6,643 nucleotides of DNA from Thioalkalivibrio sp. GTDB taxonomy: Bacteria; Pseudomonadota; Gammaproteobacteria; Ectothiorhodospirales; Ectothiorhodospiraceae. Positions within the stretch are counted from its first letter, which is position 1. Every line of letters starts with the position of its first letter. The stretch lies in NCBI GenBank assembly GCA_018224485.1, contig JAGTVE010000105.1, positions 1-6,643 on the forward strand. The letters run 5' to 3'. A model generated the notes under the pieces. It was given only the letters and a program-made list of their open reading frames with translations. It was not told the origin of the DNA and searched no databases. The position numbers and the translations under genes are program-made. Of the stretch, positions 1 through 5,557 are shown one piece after another.

Positions 1-35
1 CCTACTGCCCCCGCTGCCAGCGTTGAAGCCAGCGC

Positions 36-107
36 CCCCGTGGGAGCGGCTTCCAGCCGCGATCACCCCCAACCCCCAAAACCATCGCGACCACAGGTCG
101 CTCCTAC
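36..107. repeat. BIME unit 1 (two REP hairpins in opposite orientation)
   Basis: A plus-strand REP lies at 40-63: head GTGG, then a perfect stem GCGGCT (46-51), loop TCC, AGCCGC (55-60). A minus-strand REP lies at 84-107: read on the minus strand it has head GTAG and a perfect stem GCGACC, loop TGT, GGTCGC (plus coordinates 87-101). The heads face outward, the normal layout of a bacterial interspersed mosaic element. The 20-nt linker is C/A-rich. The two REPs share 17 of 24 positions, and the stem differences are compensated on both arms, so pairing is kept. REPs of this type are known to be mobilised by RAYT (TnpA-REP) Y1 transposases; none is encoded here. Confidence 0.85.
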
Positions 108-112
108 ACCAA

Positions 113-184
113 CCCCGTGGGAGCGGCTTCCAGCCGCGATCACCTCCAACACCCAAAACCATCGCGACCACAGGTCGCTCCTAC
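113..184. repeat. BIME unit 2, tandem copy of unit 1
   Basis: This unit matches 36-107 at 70 of 72 positions, at an exact 77-bp period. Only the linker differs (68 C vs 145 T, 74 C vs 151 A); both hairpins are identical between copies. The plus-strand REP is at 117-140 and the minus-strand REP at 161-184. The second hairpin lies 20 nt beyond the stop codon of the protoporphyrinogen oxidase gene, in its direction of transcription, so it may form a 3' stem-loop on that mRNA and protect it from exonucleases. No T-run follows the stem, so it is not an ordinary intrinsic terminator. Confidence 0.85.
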
Positions 185-204
185 GGCGGCATCGGTGTGA
201 AAAC

Positions 205-1539
205 CTAATCCCCGGCCTGCGCCAGTTTTTCCGCCAGTTCGCGGCCGTTGCGCACGCAGTCGTTCATCGCGATCCCGCGGTAGGCGTTGCCGCCGAGATG
301 CAGGCCCGGGTACCGCTCCAGGTGTTCGAATATGGCATCCACCGCCCCGATGTGCCCGACCCGGTACGACGGGATCCCGTTGTCCCAGCGCTGCACGAAG
401 GTCACATCCGGATCCTGCTCAACCCCCATCGTGATGCGCACACCCTCGCGCGCCGTCGCGATCAGCCCCGCCTCGTCCTGCTGCACCAGCCCGGGATCAC
501 GCTGACCGCCGATCATCACGCGCACGCTCTTCGAACCCTCGGGCGCGCGATCCGGAAAGATGCTGCTGTCCCAAAGCACGCCCAGTACCGGCAGCTTCGC
601 ACTGGTGGTAGTCAGCAGCCCGAATCCGTCCAGCGGACGATCCAGCTGTTTCCAGCCGAGGCCGACCACCGCGACCGGGGAATACTCGATCGCGGCGAGG
701 CGCTGCGCGAGCTCGCCGTCCATCTCCCGGAGCATCGCGGCGGCCGCGTGCGCCTGGGTGCTGATCACCACCTGCTCGAAGACGTCCTCGTAATCACCCG
801 CGCGCACCCGGTAGCCGCCACCCGCCGGCACCACCTCGGTCACGGGTGCCCCGAGGTGCCACTCGGCCGGGATGGTCCGCTTCAGGTGTTCGATGAAGGT
901 GCCGACCCCGCCCTTGAAGCTCATCAGGATTCCGCCGGGACCCGCTTGCTTCTTGCGCCGGGCGATCATGCCCCTGAACAGCCCCCCGTGTTCGCGCTCG
1001 AGGCTCACCACCAGCGGAAAGGCGGCGTTCACGGATACCTTGTCGGGCGTGGTCGCATAGATCCCCGCGGTCATCGCGTCCAGGAAGACGTCGGTGAACT
1101 CCTTGCCCACCCGCCGGTAGCCGAAGGCCTGCAGGGTCTCTTCGCCCTCCTCGCGCCGCTTCGGCACAAAGAATTCGCCCGCCATTCTGAGCTTCGCCCC
1201 CACCCCGATCAGGCGCGTGCGCAGGAAGGGCAGCGGCGCCTCGGGGAGCTGGTGCAGCCCATCGGTGTAGATGTAGCGCTTGCGCGCCGCGTCGGAACTG
1301 GGTAGCAGCAGGTCCTCCGCTCCCGAGTCCTTCACCAGCTGCATGCTGTGGGGCTTGCTGGTCAGGAACCCGTTGCCTCCCGCCTCGAAATGGAAGCCGT
1401 TGAGGGTATCCGTGCGCATGGTACCGCCGGGAATGGGTTCGACGTCGAACAGGTGGATTTCCCGATCGGCATCGGCCTTGTGGAGGTAAAATGCCGTGGT
1501 CAATCCACTGATGCCGGCGCCAATGATCGCTGTGCGCAT
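205..1539 (-). CDS. hemY: Protoporphyrinogen oxidase, HemY/PPOX type (FAD-dependent)
   Basis: The 444-residue protein probably performs the six-electron oxidation of protoporphyrinogen IX to protoporphyrin IX, the penultimate step of heme synthesis, with FAD and O2. The N-terminus has the dinucleotide-binding motif GAGISG (7-12), an acidic residue ending the second strand (D32), and a PGGTMRT segment (37-43) typical of the flavin amine oxidase/PPOX superfamily. The C-terminus has the family's second FAD contact region, GGNAYRG (416-422), followed by D427-C428. Length fits the family (about 440-480). The ATG start has a good ribosome site, AGGAG at 1546-1550 on the minus strand, 6 nt upstream. 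The gene stands alone and diverges from the antiporter operon. The same fold includes coproporphyrinogen oxidase (CgoX) of Gram-positives; in a gammaproteobacterium the protoporphyrin route is more likely. Some databases use the symbol hemG for this family, although it is unrelated to the E. coli flavodoxin-like HemG. Confidence 0.9.
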   Translation of the reverse strand: MRTAIIGAGISGLTTAFYLHKADADREIHLFDVEPIPGGTMRTDTLNGFHFEAGGNGFLTSKPHSMQLVKDSGAEDLLLPSSDAARKRYIYTDGLHQLPEAPLPFLRTRLIGVGAKLRMAGEFFVPKRREEGEETLQAFGYRRVGKEFTDVFLDAMTAGIYATTPDKVSVNAAFPLVVSLEREHGGLFRGMIARRKKQAGPGGILMSFKGGVGTFIEHLKRTIPAEWHLGAPVTEVVPAGGGYRVRAGDYEDVFEQVVISTQAHAAAAMLREMDGELAQRLAAIEYSPVAVVGLGWKQLDRPLDGFGLLTTTSAKLPVLGVLWDSSIFPDRAPEGSKSVRVMIGGQRDPGLVQQDEAGLIATAREGVRITMGVEQDPDVTFVQRWDNGIPSYRVGHIGAVDAIFEHLERYPGLHLGGNAYRGIAMNDCVRNGRELAEKLAQAGD

Positions 1540-1693
1540 ACGGTACTCCTGATCAGGCGGTTGATTTATCGAGGCTCAGGGCTTCGATTCTGTGTCATGA
1601 GTCCAGCCGGTTTCATGATCCATCGCATGGCCCACTAGGCCGTTATACGCAATCTGTTGGATAATGGAGAGCGGCCATGCACGATGGAGCGCG
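1540..1693. promoter_or_regulatory. Divergent intergenic region between hemY and the mrp operon
   Basis: This is the only stretch from which both the minus-strand hemY and the plus-strand mrp operon can be transcribed, so it should hold both promoters. It is less GC-rich than the genes. The best plus-strand -10 candidate is GATAAT at 1660-1665 (5 of 6 to consensus), but nothing like TTGACA lies 16-18 nt upstream. A minus-strand -10 candidate, GATAAA (1565-1570), also lacks a properly spaced -35. Small dyads are present: CCTGATCAGG (1548-1557) and two TCATGA palindromes (1595-1600 and 1613-1618) whose centres are 18 bp apart. No riboswitch, RNA gene or terminator is apparent. Confidence 0.45.
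1686..1689 (+). promoter_or_regulatory. Ribosome binding site supporting the mrpE start at 1694
   Basis: GGAG lies 4 nt before the ATG at 1694, a short but usable spacing. The other in-frame ATG, at 1664, has only TTGG before it and no Shine-Dalgarno match. If the GATAAT at 1660-1665 is a real -10 box, transcription would begin after 1664, which also favours 1694. Confidence 0.5.
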
Positions 1694-2227
1694 ATGACGG
1701 AGCAAAGGCATGCGGTGGACCGCGCTTCCCGGGTCGGCGTCTACCTGTTACGACTCGGGATCCTGCTGGCGGTGTGGTGGATCGTCAGCGGCAGCCACAG
1801 TGACTGGTGGTTCGGGCTCCCGCTGGCGATGGTCGCCGCGGCCCTGAGCCTGTGGCTGGCGCCTCCGGCCCGTTTCCTGCTGCGACCGCACCAGATCCCG
1901 CAGTTCGCCGGCTTCTTCCTGTGGCAGTCGCTGCTGGCCGGCTGGGACGTGGCCAAGCGCACCCTGAATCCGGCACTGCCCCTGCAGCCCGAGATCCTGC
2001 GCCTGCCCATGGCCCTGCCGCCGGGTGCGCCGACCTGGTGGCTAATGCTGACCATCACCCTGCTGCCGGGCACCCTCAGTGTCCGGCTGAACCAGCAGCA
2101 TGTGCTGGAGGTGCATTGCCTGGACGCCCGGCTGGATGTCGCCGGCAGCGTGCGCGATACGGAGGCACATCTCGCTCGGCTGTTCGGGGTGCAGCTGGGG
2201 CCGACGGAAGCCGGGCCCCGGCAATGA
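1694..2227 (+). CDS. mrpE: Mrp-type Na+/H+ antiporter subunit E (MrpE/MnhE)
   Basis: This 177-residue small membrane subunit belongs to the Mrp monovalent cation/proton antiporter; in solved Mrp and Mbh complexes MrpE sits with F and G in the membrane module tied to cation movement. Hydrophobic segments lie at about 16-32 and 39-57, followed by a soluble C-terminal domain. The family signature TITLLPGT is at 120-127 (usual form ITLTPGT), preceded by a proline-rich stretch with the P-x-I-L element near 99-102 and followed by an EVHCLD-like strand. Bacillus MrpE needs a Thr-Pro pair in this loop; here it is L124-P125, so only the proline is kept. The ATG at 1694 is chosen for its GGAG. A start at 1664 would add ten polar residues. 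It is first in the operon and its TGA overlaps the mrpF ATG by 4 nt. Confidence 0.88.
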   Translation: MTEQRHAVDRASRVGVYLLRLGILLAVWWIVSGSHSDWWFGLPLAMVAAALSLWLAPPARFLLRPHQIPQFAGFFLWQSLLAGWDVAKRTLNPALPLQPEILRLPMALPPGAPTWWLMLTITLLPGTLSVRLNQQHVLEVHCLDARLDVAGSVRDTEAHLARLFGVQLGPTEAGPRQ

Positions 2228-2514
2228 ACGGCTTGCTCGAGACCGTGGCATTGCTGTTGCTGGTGACCCTGGTGCTGGGTCTGATCCGCATCTGGCGCGG
2301 CCCGACCATCGCCGACCGCATGCTCGCCGCCCAGCTGTTCGGCACCACCGGCGTGGGCCTGCTGCTGGTGCTAGCGGAGCTGCAGCAGATCGCCGCTCTG
2401 CGCGACGTCGCGCTGGTGCTGGCCCTGCTGGCGGTGATGGCGGTACTGGCCTTCGTCGCCCGGGTATGGCGACGGCATCCGGAGGACGGAACCGAGGAGG
2501 ATCCACCGGCATGA
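2224..2514 (+). CDS. mrpF: Mrp-type Na+/H+ antiporter subunit F (MrpF/MnhF)
   Basis: This 96-residue protein has three predicted transmembrane helices (about 4-22, 34-54 and 61-82). The family motif after helix 1 is clear: RGPTIADR at 25-32, with D31-R32. The conserved Asp of helix 3 is present in the ALRDVAL segment. One point is unusual: canonical MrpF proteins continue DRVVALD, with an acidic residue in helix 2, whereas here the equivalent position is Q37 (DRMLAAQ). The start overlaps the mrpE stop in ATGA. The nearest purine-rich site, GGAAG at 2206-2210, is 13 nt away, too far to be efficient, so translation probably depends on coupling to mrpE. The C-terminal tail is acidic and cytoplasm-like. 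Confidence 0.9.
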   Translation: MNGLLETVALLLLVTLVLGLIRIWRGPTIADRMLAAQLFGTTGVGLLLVLAELQQIAALRDVALVLALLAVMAVLAFVARVWRRHPEDGTEEDPPA

Positions 2515-2828
2515 TCCTGATCGAACTGCTGCAGGCACTGCTGTTGCTTGCGGGCGTCGGCTTCTTCCTGGTGGGCACGCTCGGCATCCTGCGGTTTCCC
2601 GACGTCTACACCCGGGTGCATGCGCTGACCAAGGCCGATAACCTCGGGCTCGGCCTGATCGTCTTCGGGCTGCTGCTGGGGGCCGGCTCCGTGCCGGTGG
2701 CGCTGAAACTGCTCCTGGTCTGGGGCCTCGCGCTGATCGCCAGCGCCACGGCCGGCTACCTCGTGGCCAGGGCCGCGCGCCGCAGGGGCGTGCGCCCGTG
2801 GAGGGCACGGAACTGGGAGAACGGCTGA
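2511..2828 (+). CDS. mrpG: Mrp-type Na+/H+ antiporter subunit G (MrpG/MnhG)
   Basis: This 105-residue protein has three transmembrane helices and belongs to the PhaG/MnhG/YufB family. The signature loop RFPDVYTRVHALTKADNLG covers residues 28-46 and is nearly consensus, including P30-D31, R35, H37 and K41. The C-terminus ends in a strongly basic stretch (ARAARRRG and following), consistent with a cytoplasmic tail. A strong ribosome site, AGGAGG at 2495-2500, lies 10 nt before the ATG, and the start overlaps the mrpF stop in ATGA. MrpE, F and G together form the small-subunit block that pairs with MrpA in classical Mrp; here they precede the MbhD-like and MbhE-MrpB proteins that carry MrpA's C-terminal modules. 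Confidence 0.92.
   Translation: MILIELLQALLLLAGVGFFLVGTLGILRFPDVYTRVHALTKADNLGLGLIVFGLLLGAGSVPVALKLLLVWGLALIASATAGYLVARAARRRGVRPWRARNWENG
2815..2819 (+). promoter_or_regulatory. Ribosome binding site fixing the MbhD-like start at 2828
   Basis: GGGAG lies 8 nt before the ATG at 2828, an ideal spacing. A longer reading from a GTG at 2798 would add ten residues that do not match the family and would overlap mrpG by 31 nt. The ATG forms a TGATG junction with the mrpG stop, the same style seen at the MrpD/D' junction. Confidence 0.7.
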
Positions 2829-3097
2829 TGCCCTGGCTCGATCTGCTTCTCGGATTCACGCTCTGCGTCACTGCGGGGCTGGCCCTGATCGCCCGGGACA
2901 TGTTCCGCGCGGTGATCATGTTCATCGTCTTCGGGCTGCTGATGGCAGTGGCCTGGGTCCGTCTGCAGGCGCCCGACATCGCACTGGCCGAGGCCGCAAT
3001 CGGGGCGGGCCTGACCGGCGTGCTGCTGCTCGACACCCTGGGCTACCTCCGCCGTCCGTTCGGGAGCCGCGTCGACAACCCGGAAGACCGCTCGTGA
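2828..3097 (+). CDS. MbhD-like (DUF4040) antiporter subunit, equivalent to part of MrpA C-terminus
   Basis: This 89-residue protein has three hydrophobic helices (about 3-20, 26-44 and 54-67). The core motif PDIALAEAAIGAG (49-61), with D50 and E55, matches the DUF4040/MbhD module. In classical Mrp systems that module is fused into the C-terminal part of the large MrpA subunit; in the archaeal membrane-bound hydrogenase it is the separate subunit MbhD. Annotation pipelines often name such proteins 'Na+/H+ antiporter subunit B' or 'hydrogenase subunit MbhD'. Helices of this module line the membrane region between the antiporter-like subunits and the small subunits. It shares one nt with mrpG (TGATG) and overlaps the next gene by 4 nt (GTGA). 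The D/E/G residues kept in the motif suggest a working subunit rather than a remnant. Confidence 0.85.
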   Translation: MPWLDLLLGFTLCVTAGLALIARDMFRAVIMFIVFGLLMAVAWVRLQAPDIALAEAAIGAGLTGVLLLDTLGYLRRPFGSRVDNPEDRS

Positions 3098-3795
3098 TCC
3101 TGCGCGCGGTCTTCGCGGGCCTGCTGTGCCTCGGTGTCACCGTGGCCCTGGGCTGGGCCGTACTCGAACGGCCGGCGCCCGTGGAGAATCTCCCGGAGCG
3201 CGTTGCCGCGGCGATGCCGGAGAGCGGCGTCGAGCACCCGATCACGGCGGTACTGCTGAATTTCCGCAGCTACGACACCCTGCTTGAGATTGCGGTGCTG
3301 CTGCTGGCCGTGGTGGTGGCGCTCGCCCTGCGCGAAGCGCAGCCCGACCGCCCGGAGCAGATGGGTCTGGACAATCCGCTGCTCCGGGCGGTGATGGCCT
3401 GGCTGCTGCCGCTGATGCTGGTCGTCGCCGGCTTTCTGCTGTGGGCCGGTGCCCACCAGCCCGGGGGGGCGTTCCAGGCCGGTTCGGTGCTGGCCGCGGC
3501 CGGGGTGCTGCTGCGCCTCGCCGGGGTGACCGCCGACTGGCTCGATAACGCGGTGCTGGTGCGCGCCGGGCTCGCCCTCGGGCTCCTGACCTTCCTCGGC
3601 ATCGGCATGCTGGTGATGCTGCCGGGTGTCCCCTTCCTGACCTACCCGGCCGCACATGCCGGCACGCTGATCCTCGTGATCGAACTGACACTGACCCTCT
3701 CCATCGGACTCACGCTGCTCAGCCTGTTCCGGCTGAATCCGCCCTACGCCGACGACCCGGACGATGCCCGCGCGCAGGAGGCGCCGAAGCCGTGA
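3094..3795 (+). CDS. mrpB: MbhE-MrpB fusion, Mrp-type antiporter subunit B
   Basis: The 233 residues hold two modules. Residues 1 to about 80 match the extreme C-terminus of MrpA, called MbhE in archaea: one N-terminal helix (3-23), a periplasmic-type loop, then NFRSYDTLLEIAVL (56-69), equivalent to the DFRGFDT-x-x-E element of MrpA. Residues 95 to about 220 are the MnhB/MbhF domain with the signature HQPGGAFQAG (121-130) and three further helices. MrpB alone is usually about 140 residues, so the extra length is the MbhE part. The third glycine of the usual PGGGF is A126. Start is GTG with GGAAG at 3082-3086, 7 nt upstream, overlapping the previous stop as GTGA. The tail is acidic and Pro/Ala-rich. 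Confidence 0.88.
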   Translation: MILRAVFAGLLCLGVTVALGWAVLERPAPVENLPERVAAAMPESGVEHPITAVLLNFRSYDTLLEIAVLLLAVVVALALREAQPDRPEQMGLDNPLLRAVMAWLLPLMLVVAGFLLWAGAHQPGGAFQAGSVLAAAGVLLRLAGVTADWLDNAVLVRAGLALGLLTFLGIGMLVMLPGVPFLTYPAAHAGTLILVIELTLTLSIGLTLLSLFRLNPPYADDPDDARAQEAPKP

Positions 3796-4100
3796 GTGGG
3801 GCGATCAGCGGATACCTGGTATTCGCCTGGTCCGGCGTACTGCTGTTCGGGCTCGGGCTGTTCGGGTTCATCGCCCACCGGCACATCGTCCGGCGACTGC
3901 TGGCCTTCAACATCATGGGCAGCGGGGTCTTCCTCGTCCTTGTCGGTCTGGCCCAGGACGGGCGTGGCGTGGATCCCGTTCCCCACGCGATGGTGATCAC
4001 CGGAATCGTGGTGGCGGTGGCCTCCACGGCCCTCGCCTTGGTGGTCTTCCGACGCTGGTACCGCGCGAGCGGGCGCACCGATCTGCCGGAGGACACGTGA
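3792..4100 (+). CDS. mrpC: Mrp-type Na+/H+ antiporter subunit C (MrpC/MnhC, NuoK-like)
   Basis: This 102-residue, three-helix protein is homologous to NuoK of respiratory complex I. The diagnostic segment is DPVPHAMVITGIVV (61-74), the family's DP-x-PQAL-x-LTAIVI element at the start of helix 3. A basic pair, R34-R35, precedes helix 2 (FNIMGSG). MrpC bridges the MrpD antiporter subunit and the B/MbhE part of the complex. The GTG start is well supported: AGGAGG at 3776-3781 is 10 nt upstream, one of the best ribosome sites in the operon, and GTGA overlaps the mrpB stop by 4 nt. The mrpC stop overlaps mrpD in the same way. Confidence 0.92.
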   Translation: MSGAISGYLVFAWSGVLLFGLGLFGFIAHRHIVRRLLAFNIMGSGVFLVLVGLAQDGRGVDPVPHAMVITGIVVAVASTALALVVFRRWYRASGRTDLPEDT

Positions 4101-5557
4101 TCGGCCTGTGGTCCCTCCCGCTGCTGTTCGCACTGCCGCTGGCATTGGGGATCCTCAGCCTGCTCGCGGCGCCGGCATGGCGGCCGCGCCTGATCTTCAT
4201 CGGGCTGCCGCTGATGGCGGCGGCCAGCCTGGACACGCTGGCGGGCCTGGTCACCGCCGGCCCTCAGGTGTATCGGCTGGGAGACTGGATCGCGCCGCTC
4301 GGCATCAACCTGGTGGTCGACGGCCTCGCGGTGGGCATGATCCTGATGACCACGCTGGTCACGGGCCTCTGCGCACTCTATGCGCGGGTCTACCTGCGCA
4401 ATCACCCCACCTCGACCAGCTTCTTCTGGCCGCTGCTGTGGTTTCTCTGGACCGGAATGAACGGCATCTGGCTTGCCGAGGACATCTTCAACCTCTACGT
4501 CGGGCTCGAGGTGATGGGGCTGGCCGCCGTGGGCATGGTCGCGCTGCGGGCAACGCCCCCGGCCCTGGCCGCGGCGATGCGCTACCTGCTCGCCGCCCTG
4601 CTCGGCTCGCTGGCCTACCTGCTCGGCGTGGCGCTTCTCTACAGTGCCTACGGCACGCTGTCGATGGCCGGCCTGCAGGAAGCGGCCACATCCAACGCCA
4701 CCACCCAGGTCGCACTTGCGCTGATCATCGTCGGCCTGCTGCTGAAGACCGCCCTCTTCCCCCTCCATGCCTGGCTGCCGCCGGCCCATGGCGGGGCGCT
4801 GACGCCGGTGAGCGCGCTGCTCTCGGCGCTGGTGATCAAGGCCTCGTTCTACATCCTGCTGCGGATGTGGCTGATGCTGGGCCCGGAGGTCACGCCGGAT
4901 TTCACCGCCGGGCTCCTCGGCGTGCTCGGCGCGGGCGCCGTCTTCTACGGCGGCTGGATGGCCTGGCGCCAGCATCACCTGAAGCAGCTGGTCGCCTACT
5001 CCACCGTGGCCCAGGTCGGCTACCTCTTCCTGTTCTTCCCGCTGGTCACCAATACCGGTCCCGAGGCGGCCCGGCTAGCCTGGGACGGCACGCTGATGAT
5101 GCTGTTCGCGCATGCGTTGGCCAAGGCCGCACTGTTCCTCAGTGCCGGCAACCTGATCCTGGCGGTGGGCAGCCCACAGATCAGCCACCTGATCGGGATC
5201 AGCCGCTTCCGACCGATGTCCCTGTTCAGCTTCGGCCTCGCCGGCGTCAGTCTGATGGGTCTGCCGCCCAGCGGGGGATTCACGGGCAAGTGGCTGCTGC
5301 TGCACAGCGCCCTCCTGAGCGGTCAATGGTGGTGGCTGATCGTGCTCTTCCTCGGCGGGCTGCTCAGCGCGGCCTACATCTTCAAGGTCTTCCGCATGTC
5401 CTTCCGTGAGGGCCCCCAGATCGACCGCTCGGTCACGCCGCCGCTGACGCTGGACGTGGTCGCCCTGCTGCTCGCAGCCAGCGCGATCCTGATCGGGCTG
5501 ACCGCCCACGTGCCGCTGCACTGGCTGCGTTTGGGCATGGCCTTCGGAGCCGTCTGA
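4097..5557 (+). CDS. mrpD: Mrp-type antiporter subunit D (MrpD/MnhD, NuoM/N-like)
   Basis: This 486-residue, about 14-helix antiporter-like protein of the NuoL/M/N family is full length for MrpD (about 490). The ion-path residues known for this family are all present: E138 in the NLYVGLE segment of helix 5, K217 in LLLKTALFPLHAWLP (broken helix 7), K248 in helix 8, H339 and K343 in HALAKAALF, and K398 in GGFTGKWLL of broken helix 12. It should therefore be competent for proton or cation translocation in the membrane. The start is GTG with GGAGG at 4088-4092, only 4 nt upstream, overlapping the mrpC stop in GTGA; this places a normal first helix at residues 4-23. An upstream extension in this frame would run through mrpC and is not real. 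The stop shares one nt with the next gene. Confidence 0.93.
   Translation: MIGLWSLPLLFALPLALGILSLLAAPAWRPRLIFIGLPLMAAASLDTLAGLVTAGPQVYRLGDWIAPLGINLVVDGLAVGMILMTTLVTGLCALYARVYLRNHPTSTSFFWPLLWFLWTGMNGIWLAEDIFNLYVGLEVMGLAAVGMVALRATPPALAAAMRYLLAALLGSLAYLLGVALLYSAYGTLSMAGLQEAATSNATTQVALALIIVGLLLKTALFPLHAWLPPAHGGALTPVSALLSALVIKASFYILLRMWLMLGPEVTPDFTAGLLGVLGAGAVFYGGWMAWRQHHLKQLVAYSTVAQVGYLFLFFPLVTNTGPEAARLAWDGTLMMLFAHALAKAALFLSAGNLILAVGSPQISHLIGISRFRPMSLFSFGLAGVSLMGLPPSGGFTGKWLLLHSALLSGQWWWLIVLFLGGLLSAAYIFKVFRMSFREGPQIDRSVTPPLTLDVVALLLAASAILIGLTAHVPLHWLRLGMAFGAV

Noticed and set aside
36..184. CRISPR array or tandem direct repeats only
   Set aside because: There are only two units, the 'spacers' are nearly identical, and each unit contains two perfect hairpins in opposite orientation, as in BIMEs.
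161..204. Intrinsic terminator for hemY
   Set aside because: The hairpin at 161-184 belongs to a REP and is not followed by a T-run in the direction of hemY transcription.
40..1305. Long plus-strand open frame of 421 codons opposite hemY
   Set aside because: It is the antisense shadow of a clear protoporphyrinogen oxidase in GC-rich DNA. Its translation is rich in His, Arg, Pro and Gly with no recognisable domain, and it starts inside a REP.
1643..1666. Confident sigma-70 promoter for the mrp operon
   Set aside because: GATAAT (1660-1665) looks like a -10 box, but no -35-like hexamer lies at 16-18 nt spacing, so it is mentioned only as a candidate.
2798..2827. Upstream GTG start for the MbhD-like gene
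   Set aside because: The ten added residues are polar and off-family, and the ATG at 2828 has an ideal GGGAG and a TGATG junction with mrpG.
3719..4978. Minus-strand open frame of 419 codons opposite mrpB, mrpC and mrpD
   Set aside because: The translation is low-complexity Gln/Arg/Glu/His with no domain, and it lies opposite three genes with conserved motifs and good starts.
4108..5409. Plus-strand frame of 433 codons inside mrpD
   Set aside because: It is an Arg/Ala/Gly/Pro-rich out-of-frame shadow. The other frame carries all the MrpD helices and catalytic residues.
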